A stretch of 64,000 bases of DNA from Belnapia mucosa (GTDB lineage Bacteria > Pseudomonadota > Alphaproteobacteria > Acetobacterales > Acetobacteraceae), in contig NZ_JAEUXJ010000001.1 of the NCBI RefSeq assembly GCF_016775475.1, positions 1-64,000 on the forward strand. The letters are read 5' to 3'. The notes below the pieces were generated by a model that was not told where the DNA came from, made no database searches, and worked only from the letters and a program-made list of their open reading frames with translations. Below, in pieces: positions 56,321 through 64,000 of the stretch. The number at the start of each line of letters is the position of its first letter. The first letter of the stretch is position 1. A program made the translations under genes and the position numbers.

Positions 56321-58837
56321 GTGAGCAGTGCGGCATCGCCGCCGGCGCCCCTGAAAGGTTATGGTTTCGTGGACACCTTGGCCAATTCCTTCGAGCCTCT
56401 GCCGCCCGAGCCGATGGATGTGCCGGCGCTCCGCGCCGCCATCCTGCGCAAGCTCACCTATGACCTCGGCAAGAGCCAGGCCGGCGCCCGGGACCGCGAC
56501 TGGTTCATGGCGACGGCGCTGGCGGTGCGCGACCGGATCGTCGAGCGATGGCTGAGCGTGACCCGCGCCGCCTATGAGGGCGGGCAGAAGCAGGTCTATT
56601 ACCTCTCGCTCGAATTCCTGATCGGCCGGCTGCTGCGCGACGGCGTCACCAATCTCGGCCTGGCCGAGCAGGTGAACGAGGCGCTGGCGCCCTTCGGCAT
56701 CGATTTCGAGCAGGTTCGCCAGGCGGAGCCGGATGCGGCGCTCGGCAATGGCGGCCTCGGCCGCCTCGCCGCCTGCTTCATGGAAAGCCTGGCCAGCCTC
56801 GGCATCCCCGCCTTCGGCTACGGCATCCGCTACGAGCACGGGCTGTTCCGCCAGATCATCCGCGAGGGCTGGCAGCAGGAATACCCCGAGGACTGGCTGA
56901 ATTTCGGCAATCCCTGGGAATATGCCCGGCCCGAGATCGCGCATGACATCGGCTTCGGCGGCACGGTGGAGGCGGTCGCCGTCTCCGAGGCGCGGGTGCG
57001 GCATGTCTGGCATCCGGGCGAGACGGTGCAGGCCGTCGCCTATGACACGCCGGTGGTCGGCTGGCGCGGCGAGCATGTGAACACGCTGCGCCTCTGGTCC
57101 GCCCGCGCCGCCGATCCGCTGAAGCTCGATGCCTTCAACTGGGGCGACCATGTCGGCGCGCTGGCCGACCGGGTGCGGCAGGAGAGCATCTGCAAGGTGC
57201 TCTACCCGTCGGATGAGACGCCGGCGGGGCAGGAGCTGCGGCTGCGCCAGGAATACTTCTTCGCCTCGGCCGCGCTGCAGGACCTGGTGCGGCGGCACCT
57301 GCGTGTCTATGGCGACCTGAAGTCGCTGCCGAACAAGGTCTCGATCCAGCTCAACGACACCCATCCGGCGATCGCCGTCGCCGAGCTGATGCGCATCTGC
57401 GTCGACCTGCACGGCATCGCCTGGGACGAAGCTTGGGAGATCACCCAGGGCACGGTCAGCTACACCAACCATACCCTGCTGCCCGAGGCGCTGGAGAGCT
57501 GGTCGGTGCCGCTGATGGAGCGGCTGCTGCCGCGCCACATGCAGATCATCTACCTGATCAATGCATTCCATCTGGACCGCGTGCGCGCGGCGAATCCGGA
57601 CGACCACCGGCTGCTCTCCTCGGTCTCGCTGATCGAGGAAGACCATGGCCGCCGCGTCCGCATGGGGCATCTGGCCTTCGTCGGCTCGCACAAGGTGAAT
57701 GGCGTCTCCGCCCTGCACAGCGACCTGTTGAAGAAGACCGTCTTCAAAGATTTCCACCAGCTCGAGCCGGGCAAGGTGGTGAACAAGACCAACGGCATCA
57801 CCTTCCGGCGCTGGCTGCAGCAGTGCAATCCGGGCCTGACCGGCCTGGTGCGGGAGGCGATCGGGCCCCGCTTCCTCGACGACCCGGAGGCGCTGGTGGC
57901 GCTCACCCCGCTCGCCGGGGATGCCGGGTTCCAGCAGGACTTCCTCGCCGTCAAGCGGCGGAACAAGGAAGCCCTGGCGGCGCTGATCCGCAACCAGCTG
58001 GACGTCAAGGTCGATCCGCACGCGCTGTTCGACGTGCAGATCAAGCGCATCCATGAATACAAGCGGCAGCTGCTGAACCTGCTGGAGACGGTCGCGCTCT
58101 ATGACGCGATCCGGTCCCAGCCGACCCGCAACTGGGTGCCGCGGGTGAAGATCTTCGCCGGCAAGGCGGCGGCCAGCTACCACCGCGCCAAGCTCATCAT
58201 CAAGCTGGCGCATGACGTGGCTCGGGTGGTGAACAGCGACCCGACGGTGCGCAACCTGCTGAAGGTCGCCTTCCTGCCGAATTACAACGTCTCTCTGGCC
58301 GAGATGATCGTGCCGGCGGCCGACCTCTCCGAGCAGATCTCGACCGCCGGTATGGAGGCTTCCGGCACCGGCAACATGAAGCTTGGCCTGAACGGCGCGC
58401 TGACCATCGGCACGCTGGACGGCGCCAATGTCGAGATGCTGGAGCATGTCGGGGCGGAGAACATCTTCATCTTCGGCATGACGACCGAGGAGGTGGCGGA
58501 CCGCCGCCGCGACGGCATCCAGGGCTCGGCCGCCGTCGAAGCCTCGCCGCGCCTGGCGGAGGTGCTGGAGGCGATCGGCTCCGGCGTCTTCTCCCCGGAT
58601 GACCGCCACCGCTACCGCGAACTGGTCGATGCGCTGCATGGCAGCGACTACTTCATGTGCGCCGCCGACTTCGACGCCTATTTCGAGGCGCAGCGGCAGG
58701 TGGCGACGCATTGGGTGGACGGGCCGGCCTGGCAGCGCTCGGCGATCCTGAACACGGCCCGCATGGGCTGGTTCTCCTCCGACCGGACCATCCGAGAGTA
58801 TGCGGAGGAGATCTGGCAGGTGCCGGTTCGCCGCTGA
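56321..58837 (+). CDS. glgP: Glycogen/maltodextrin phosphorylase
   Basis: This 838-residue PLP enzyme releases glucose-1-phosphate from alpha-1,4-glucans. It shows YYLSLEFLIGRLLRDGVTNL, NGGLGRLAACFMESLASLGI, IQLNDTHPAIAVAELMR and the PLP-Lys region EASGTGNMKLGLNGALTIGT. Start GTG 56321 is uncertain: no ribosome site precedes it, whereas GTG 56369 has AAAGG about 10 bases upstream and would drop 16 residues. It is first of four glycogen genes. Confidence 0.96.
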   Translation: MSSAASPPAPLKGYGFVDTLANSFEPLPPEPMDVPALRAAILRKLTYDLGKSQAGARDRDWFMATALAVRDRIVERWLSVTRAAYEGGQKQVYYLSLEFLIGRLLRDGVTNLGLAEQVNEALAPFGIDFEQVRQAEPDAALGNGGLGRLAACFMESLASLGIPAFGYGIRYEHGLFRQIIREGWQQEYPEDWLNFGNPWEYARPEIAHDIGFGGTVEAVAVSEARVRHVWHPGETVQAVAYDTPVVGWRGEHVNTLRLWSARAADPLKLDAFNWGDHVGALADRVRQESICKVLYPSDETPAGQELRLRQEYFFASAALQDLVRRHLRVYGDLKSLPNKVSIQLNDTHPAIAVAELMRICVDLHGIAWDEAWEITQGTVSYTNHTLLPEALESWSVPLMERLLPRHMQIIYLINAFHLDRVRAANPDDHRLLSSVSLIEEDHGRRVRMGHLAFVGSHKVNGVSALHSDLLKKTVFKDFHQLEPGKVVNKTNGITFRRWLQQCNPGLTGLVREAIGPRFLDDPEALVALTPLAGDAGFQQDFLAVKRRNKEALAALIRNQLDVKVDPHALFDVQIKRIHEYKRQLLNLLETVALYDAIRSQPTRNWVPRVKIFAGKAAASYHRAKLIIKLAHDVARVVNSDPTVRNLLKVAFLPNYNVSLAEMIVPAADLSEQISTAGMEASGTGNMKLGLNGALTIGTLDGANVEMLEHVGAENIFIFGMTTEEVADRRRDGIQGSAAVEASPRLAEVLEAIGSGVFSPDDRHRYRELVDALHGSDYFMCAADFDAYFEAQRQVATHWVDGPAWQRSAILNTARMGWFSSDRTIREYAEEIWQVPVRR

Positions 58838-58941
58838 CTTCCAACCTGGACGCGGGTGCGTGATCGCGGGGATGCTGATTCGCAGGTGTGTGGCGGATCG
58901 AATCCTTGCAATCTGCGCCCGTGATCCGTGGGGGAGGTTGC

Positions 58942-60219
58942 ATGCCGAGTAGCCGTGAGTACAGGCCGGAGCTGGCCAAGGGGCCGCTGGCGCGCACGGC
59001 CATGGCCTTCGTCCTGGCCGGCGGCCGTGGCAGCCGGTTGATGGAACTGACGGACCGCCGCGCCAAGCCGGCGGTCTATTTCGGCGGCAAGTCCCGCATC
59101 ATCGATTTCGCACTGTCCAACGCCATCAATTCCGGCATCCGCCGGGTCGCGGTGGCGACCCAGTACAAGGCGCATAGCCTGATCCGCCACCTGCAGCGCG
59201 GCTGGACCTTCCTGCGCCCCGAACGGAATGAGAGCTTCGACATCCTGCCGGCGAGCCAGCGGGTCTCGGAGCAGAATTGGTATCTCGGAACGGCGGATGC
59301 GGTGTTCCAGAACGCCGATATCATCGCCGATATGGCGCCGCGCCATATCGTGCTGCTGGCCGGCGACCACGTATACAAAATGGACTACGAGCGGATGCTC
59401 CAGCAGCACGACGAGAGCGGTGCCGATGTCACCGTCTGCTGCATGGCCGTCCCGCGGATGGAAGCGCGTGGCTTCGGCGTCATGAAGGTGGATGCCACCG
59501 CCCAGATCGTCGATTTTATCGAGAAGCCGGCCGATCCGCCCGGCATCCCGGACCGGCCCGAACTCGCTCTTGCCAGCATGGGCATCTATGTCTTCGAGAC
59601 GAAGTTCTTGCTCGACCTGCTGAAGCGCGATTCGGAAGACCCGAATTCCGAACATGACTTCGGCAAGGACATCATTCCTTATCTGGTGAAGAACGGGAAA
59701 GCGGTGGCGCACCGGTTCGAACGCTCTTGCGTCCGCTCCTCCTCGGAATTGCAGCCTTATTGGCGAGATGTCGGCACCGTCGATGCCTATTGGGAAGCCA
59801 ATATCGACCTCACCGATATCGTCCCGCCGCTCGACCTCTTCGACCGCGACTGGCCGATCTGGACCTATGCCGAGATCAACCCGCCCGCCAAATTCGTCCA
59901 TGACGTGGTGGGGCGGCGGGGCGAGGCGATCTCCTCCCTGGTTTCGGGCGGCTGCATCATCTCCGGCGCCTCGGCACGTCGCTCGCTGCTCTTCACCGGC
60001 GTCCATCTGCATTCCTGGTCGCGGCTGGACGGTGCGGTGGTGCTGCCGCAGGTGGATGTCGGGCAGCATGCGCGGCTGACCAATGTGGTGGTGGATCGCG
60101 GCGTGCGGATTCCGCCCGGCCTCGTGGTCGGCGAGGATCCGGAGGAGGATGCCCGGCGCTTCCGCCGAACCGAGAAAGGCATCTGCCTCATCACCCAGGC
60201 CATGCTGGACCGCATCTAG
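58942..60219 (+). CDS. glgC: Glucose-1-phosphate adenylyltransferase
   Basis: This 425-residue enzyme makes ADP-glucose, the committed step of glycogen synthesis. It has the nucleotidyltransferase motif [28 protein letters not shown] and a C-terminal left-handed beta-helix ([32 protein letters not shown]). ATG 58942 has GGGGGAGG about 4 bases upstream; an in-frame ATG at 58888 is less likely. glgA starts 2 bases after its stop. Confidence 0.97.
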   Translation: MPSSREYRPELAKGPLARTAMAFVLAGGRGSRLMELTDRRAKPAVYFGGKSRIIDFALSNAINSGIRRVAVATQYKAHSLIRHLQRGWTFLRPERNESFDILPASQRVSEQNWYLGTADAVFQNADIIADMAPRHIVLLAGDHVYKMDYERMLQQHDESGADVTVCCMAVPRMEARGFGVMKVDATAQIVDFIEKPADPPGIPDRPELALASMGIYVFETKFLLDLLKRDSEDPNSEHDFGKDIIPYLVKNGKAVAHRFERSCVRSSSELQPYWRDVGTVDAYWEANIDLTDIVPPLDLFDRDWPIWTYAEINPPAKFVHDVVGRRGEAISSLVSGGCIISGASARRSLLFTGVHLHSWSRLDGAVVLPQVDVGQHARLTNVVVDRGVRIPPGLVVGEDPEEDARRFRRTEKGICLITQAMLDRI

Positions 60220-60221
60220 GC

Positions 60222-61649
60222 ATGGGCTTGCAGCTTCTGGCGGTTGCCTCGGAATGCTTTCCACTCGTCAAGACGGGCGGGCTTGCGGATGTGGTGGGCG
60301 CCCTGCCCGCGGCGCTGGCGGGGCAGGGGATCGGCGTCACCACTCTGATCCCCGGCTATCCGGCGGTGCTGGCGGCGCTCGGCGGGGCCGAGGAGGCGCG
60401 GGCTTGGCCCGACCTGTTTGGCGGGCCGGCGCGGCTGCTGCGCGGACGGGCGGCGGGGCTCGACCTGCTGGCGCTCGAGGCGCCGCATCTCTTCGACCGG
60501 CCGGGCAATCCCTATCTCGGCCCGGAGGGGCGGGACTGGCCGGACAACCCGATCCGCTTCGCCGCCCTCGGCGTCGCCGCGGCCATGGCGGCGGAGAGGT
60601 TCGATCTCGTCCATGCCCATGACTGGCAGGCGGGGCTGGTCGGGGCCTATCTGCGGCTGAACCTGCGCCGTGCGACTCCGCTGGTCTTCACCATCCACAA
60701 CCTGGCCTTCCAGGGCCAGTATCCCGCCGAGCTCTTCTCCCGGCTCGGCCTGCCGCCGGAAGCCTTCTCGATCGAGGGGCTGGAGTATTTTGGCGAGGTC
60801 GGATTCCTCAAGGCCGGGCTCTGGTATGCCGACCGGATCACCACCGTCTCGCCGACCTATGCGGCGGAGATCCGCACGGCCGAGGGCGGGATGGGGCTGG
60901 ACGGGCTGCTGCGCAGCCGTGCGGCCGTGGTCAGCGGCATCCTCAACGGGCTCGACACCGCGGAATGGAATCCGGCGACGGACCGGCACCTCGCCGCCCC
61001 CTTCTCCGCCGGCGATCCGGCGCCGCGGGCGGCGAACACGGCGGCGTTGCGGACCCGCTTCGGCCTGGCGGAGGGGGCGGTGGGGCCGCTCTGCCTCTTC
61101 GTCGGCAGGCTGGCCTGGCAGAAGGGGATCGACCTGGTGCTGGACGCCCTGCCGGCGCTGCTGGCGGAGGACGGGCAGCTCGCCATCCTCGGCACCGGCG
61201 ACCGGGCGCTGGAGGCGCGCTGCCGTGCGGCGGCGGCCGAGCATCCCGGCCAGGTCGGCACGGTGATCGGCTTCGATGAGGCGCTGGCGCGGCTCGGCTA
61301 TGGCGGGGCGGATGCGGTGCTGGTGCCCTCGCGCTTCGAGCCCTGCGGCCTCGCCCAGCTTTGCGCCCTGCGCTACGGCGCGCCGCCGGTGGTGGCGCGG
61401 GTCGGCGGACTGGCCGATACGGTGATCGACGCCAATGAGGCGGCGCTCTCGGCCGGCGTGGCGACGGGGGTGGAATTCGCCCCGCCGGTCGCGGAGGCGC
61501 TGGCCGCGGCGCTCAGGCGCCTTGCCGTGCTCCATAGAGACGCGGTGGGGTGGGAGCGGATGCGGCGGAACGCGCTGGCTGCCGATGTCTCCTGGGCGCG
61601 CTCGGCCGGGCGCTACGCGGCGCTGTTCCGGGAGCTGGTGCGTGGCTGA
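60222..61649 (+). CDS. glgA: Glycogen synthase (ADP-glucose-dependent, GT5)
   Basis: This 475-residue enzyme elongates alpha-1,4-glucan. The ADP-glucose-binding KTGGLADVVGALP is at the N-terminus and the retaining-GT-B catalytic Glu region is in SRFEPCGLAQLCALRYGAPP VVARVGGLADTV. HAHDWQ and TIHNLAFQGQYP are family landmarks. The stop overlaps the glgX start. Confidence 0.97.
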   Translation: MGLQLLAVASECFPLVKTGGLADVVGALPAALAGQGIGVTTLIPGYPAVLAALGGAEEARAWPDLFGGPARLLRGRAAGLDLLALEAPHLFDRPGNPYLGPEGRDWPDNPIRFAALGVAAAMAAERFDLVHAHDWQAGLVGAYLRLNLRRATPLVFTIHNLAFQGQYPAELFSRLGLPPEAFSIEGLEYFGEVGFLKAGLWYADRITTVSPTYAAEIRTAEGGMGLDGLLRSRAAVVSGILNGLDTAEWNPATDRHLAAPFSAGDPAPRAANTAALRTRFGLAEGAVGPLCLFVGRLAWQKGIDLVLDALPALLAEDGQLAILGTGDRALEARCRAAAAEHPGQVGTVIGFDEALARLGYGGADAVLVPSRFEPCGLAQLCALRYGAPPVVARVGGLADTVIDANEAALSAGVATGVEFAPPVAEALAAALRRLAVLHRDAVGWERMRRNALAADVSWARSAGRYAALFRELVRG

Positions 61650-63594
61650 ACGGGGGCTGGGGGCCGTCGCCGATGCTGATGGCGTGCGGGTCGGCGTGGT
61701 GGCGCCGGATGCCACGGCGGTGGAATTCTGCCTCTTCGAGGGCGAGCGGGAGGTGGCGCGGTACCCGCTGACCGAGCGCCAGGGAGCGGTGTGGCATGGC
61801 CATATCGCGGGCGTCGGGGCAGGGGCGCGGTACGGCTTCCGGGCGCATGGGCCCTGGGCGCCCTGGGAGGGGCATCGGTTCAACCCGGCGAAGCTGCTGG
61901 TCGATCCCTGGGCCACCGCGCTCGACCGCGGCTTCCGCCTGCATCCGGCGCTGTTCGATACCGGCGCGAGCCCGGACGGGACGGATAGCGCGCCCTTCCT
62001 GCCGAAGGGGATCGTCGCCACGCCCCTGCCGCCGCCCGCGCCGCTGCCGCCGCTGCCCGATGGGCCGCGGGTGATCTATGAGGCGCATGTCCGCGGCCTC
62101 ACCATGCTGCATCCCGGGATCCCCGAAGCGATCCGCGGCACCTTCGCGGCGCTGGCGCATCCGGCGGCCATCGCGCATCTCCAGGCGCTCGGCGTCACGC
62201 ATCTCGAGCTGCTGCCAGTCGCGGCCGGGATCGATGAGCGGCACCTGCCGCCGCTCGGCCTGACCAATTACTGGAACTACAATCCTGTCGCCTTCCTCGT
62301 GCCATGTCCGCGCCTGGCGCCGGGCGGGATGGCGGAGGTGCGGGCGGCGGTCGCGGCTCTGCGGGCGGCGGGGATCGGCACCATCCTCGACGTGGTCTTC
62401 AACCATAGCGGCGAGGGCGATGCGGAGGGGCCGACCCTCTCGCTGCGCGGCCTCGGCAATGCCGCCTTCTACCGGACCCGCGGCGCCGGCTATGCCAATG
62501 ACGCGGGCTGCGGCAATACCCTGGCCCTCGACCGGCCCTGGCCGCTGCGGCTGGTGATGGATGCGCTGCGGCATTGGGCATTGCAGGCAGGCGTCGCCGG
62601 CTTCCGGCTCGACCTGGCGGCGACGCTCGGCCGGCGCGAGGAGGGGTTCGATCCGCAGGCGCCGCTGCTTTCGGCCATGCGGCAGGATCCGGTCCTGCGC
62701 GACCTCCTCATCATCGCCGAGCCCTGGGATATCGGCACCTATGAGCTCGGCCGCTTCCCCGCCGGCTGGGGCGAGTGGAACGACCGCTTCCGCGACACGG
62801 CGCGGCGCTTCTGGCGCGGCGATGGCGGGTTGCTCGGCGATCTCGCCACCCGCTTCGCCGGCTCGGCGGATATCTTCGGCGCCGACCGGCCGGTCACGGA
62901 CAGCGTCAATTTCATCACCGCACATGACGGCTTCACCCTGGCCGACCTCACTGCCTATACGCAGCGCCGCAACTGGGCCAATGGCGAGGAGAACCGGGAC
63001 GGCACCGGGGACAACCATTCCTGGAACCATGGGATTGAGGGGCCGACCGAGGATGCGGCGGTGCTCGCCCGCCGGGCCGGCGATGTGCGGGCGCTGCTGG
63101 CGCTGCTGCTGACGGCGCGCGGGACGCCGATGCTCTCCATGGGCGATGAGGCCGGGCGCAGCCAGGGCGGCAACAACAATGCCTATGCGCAGGACACCCC
63201 GCTCTCCTGGTTCGACTGGGAGGGGATGGATCAGGGGCTGGTCGCCTTCACCGCGGCGCTGGTGCGGGCGCGGCTGGCGCATCCGGCGCTGCATGCCGGG
63301 CGCTGGCTGACCGGGGCGCCGGCGGAGGAGGGCGGCCTCCCCGACGTCGAATGGCTCCGCCCCGAGGGCGGTGAGCCGGACTGGGGCGCGGGCCGCAGCC
63401 TGCTGGTCCTCCTCCATGCCGAGGGGGACCGCGTGGCGGTGGCGCTGAATGGCGGGGAGTCCCCGGTCCCGCTGGCCCTGCCCGCGGCGCGGCCGGGCTT
63501 CGCCTGGGCGGTCCTGGCCGACAGCGCCGGGGCGGTGGGCAATCTCGCCCCGCGCAGCCTCAGGCTGCTGGCGGAGCGGGCCTATCCAGCATGA
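61642..63594 (+). CDS. glgX: Glycogen debranching enzyme GlgX
   Basis: This 650-residue isoamylase-type GH13 enzyme removes alpha-1,6 branches. It starts at GTG 61642, with GGAG 7 bases upstream, inside the last codons of glgA. It has an N-terminal CBM48 region ([20 protein letters not shown]) and a GH13 barrel: [43 protein letters not shown] and [14 protein letters not shown]-terminal beta domain completes it. Its last 35 bases overlap a convergent gene. No branching enzyme (glgB) is in this cluster. Confidence 0.95.
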   Translation: MAERGLGAVADADGVRVGVVAPDATAVEFCLFEGEREVARYPLTERQGAVWHGHIAGVGAGARYGFRAHGPWAPWEGHRFNPAKLLVDPWATALDRGFRLHPALFDTGASPDGTDSAPFLPKGIVATPLPPPAPLPPLPDGPRVIYEAHVRGLTMLHPGIPEAIRGTFAALAHPAAIAHLQALGVTHLELLPVAAGIDERHLPPLGLTNYWNYNPVAFLVPCPRLAPGGMAEVRAAVAALRAAGIGTILDVVFNHSGEGDAEGPTLSLRGLGNAAFYRTRGAGYANDAGCGNTLALDRPWPLRLVMDALRHWALQAGVAGFRLDLAATLGRREEGFDPQAPLLSAMRQDPVLRDLLIIAEPWDIGTYELGRFPAGWGEWNDRFRDTARRFWRGDGGLLGDLATRFAGSADIFGADRPVTDSVNFITAHDGFTLADLTAYTQRRNWANGEENRDGTGDNHSWNHGIEGPTEDAAVLARRAGDVRALLALLLTARGTPMLSMGDEAGRSQGGNNNAYAQDTPLSWFDWEGMDQGLVAFTAALVRARLAHPALHAGRWLTGAPAEEGGLPDVEWLRPEGGEPDWGAGRSLLVLLHAEGDRVAVALNGGESPVPLALPAARPGFAWAVLADSAGAVGNLAPRSLRLLAERAYPA

Positions 63595-64000
63595 TGTCGT
63601 AGCGGATGAAGCCCCGGTTCACCGCTAATTGGTCATAGAGGCGGCGGGCCCGCGCATTGCCCTCCTGCGTCTGCCAGTAAAGGCGTGGGCAGCCGCGGGC
63701 CCGGGCCCAATCCGCCACCGCCAGGATCAGCGCCCGCGCCACGCCACGGCCGCGCACCTCCTCCGCCGTGAAGAGATCCTGCAGGTAGCAGACATCATCC
63801 GAGGAGGTGTTGGCATGCACCAGGAAATGGGTGATGCCGACCAGCCTGCCCTCGAGCTTCGCCCCCAGCGCATGCATGCGCGTATCAGCCCCGAACTCGG
63901 CCCAGGCGCGGTCATAGGCCGCCTGCGGCAGCTCCCGTTCGTAGAAGCGGATATAGGCGCGGAACAGCACCTCCCAGGCTGGCCGATCCTCGGACAGAAG
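63560..64000 (-). CDS. GNAT family N-acetyltransferase (5' part beyond window)
   Basis: The leftward frame is open to the window edge; 147 codons including the stop are visible. The visible region from [20 protein letters not shown] continues into [16 protein letters not shown], then [20 protein letters not shown] (the acetyl-CoA pyrophosphate loop, R-G-x-G-V/A), and [18 protein letters not shown]. This is a GNAT acetyltransferase. The first residues lie outside the window. It overlaps the end of glgX by 35 bases on the opposite strand. The substrate is unknown. Confidence 0.88.
   Translation of the reverse strand, partial: LLSEDRPAWEVLFRAYIRFYERELPQAAYDRAWAEFGADTRMHALGAKLEGRLVGITHFLVHANTSSDDVCYLQDLFTAEEVRGRGVARALILAVADWARARGCPRLYWQTQEGNARARRLYDQLAVNRGFIRYDIMLDRPAPPAA

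Noticed and set aside
55028..58711. A 1,227-codon open frame antisense to the tungstate and glgP genes
   Set aside because: It is antisense to well-recognised genes, with Arg/Ala/His/Gln-rich sequence typical of reversed GC-rich codons and no domain.

Overview
The window is very GC-rich chromosomal DNA, roughly 70 % by eye. Codon third positions are strongly G/C and genes are tightly packed with many ATGA, GTGA and TGATG overlaps. Gene content and protein style suggest an alphaproteobacterium of the Acetobacteraceae, Roseomonas-like: UPF0262, DUF983, SelO, split glyQ/glyS next to ppdK, a Phd/VapC pair, and a thrS-infC-ffh-rpsP-rimM-trmD-rplS-leuCDB block. The genus is inference. There is no prophage, CRISPR array or rRNA; the only mobile-element trace is a probable IS630 transposase end at the left edge.

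Layout. 1-4053: transposase tail, Tat-signal SDR, MORN-repeat protein coupled to a membrane-anchored Ser/Thr kinase. 4272-7679: small membrane ORF, formate/nitrite-type transporter, Kef-type antiporter with its flavoprotein partner. 7821-13681: RlpA lipoprotein, MATE exporter with palindromic upstream DNA, M23 peptidase, and a 1,094-residue protein with about twelve 31-residue repeats. 13734-16580: SelO and a NYN-domain protein. 16733-26121: translation and leucine genes, with infC apparently starting at ATA. 26192-29521: tRNA-Arg(ACG), an orphan TRAP binding protein, tRNA-Arg(TCG) facing tRNA-Gln(TTG), an OprP-type porin and a small membrane protein. 29698-32733: polar amino-acid ABC transporter. 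32743-35721: leftward operon MFS - GlxA-type regulator - DUF3817 - CopD-like. 35820-37605: mtnA behind a Phd/VapC-type pair with an operator-like dyad. 37662-40808: UPF0262/DUF983 pair, DUF892 ferritin-like protein, a two-hairpin palindromic element, racemase and SDR. 41006-45895: three-gene envelope-polysaccharide cassette (BcsB-like protein, processive GT2 with an N-terminal MshEN/GspE_N domain, polytopic membrane protein). 45941-52709: S49 peptidase, glyQ, glyS, ppdK. 52706-56260: VOC protein, CinA-like amidase, tungstate transporter tupBCA. 56321-63594: glycogen genes glgP-glgC-glgA-glgX. The right edge cuts a GNAT acetyltransferase.

Most of the window is housekeeping. The least explained parts are the polysaccharide cassette, the 31-residue-repeat protein, the kinase/MORN pair, the ATA start of infC, and two intergenic palindromic elements (39299-39404 and 31987-32043).
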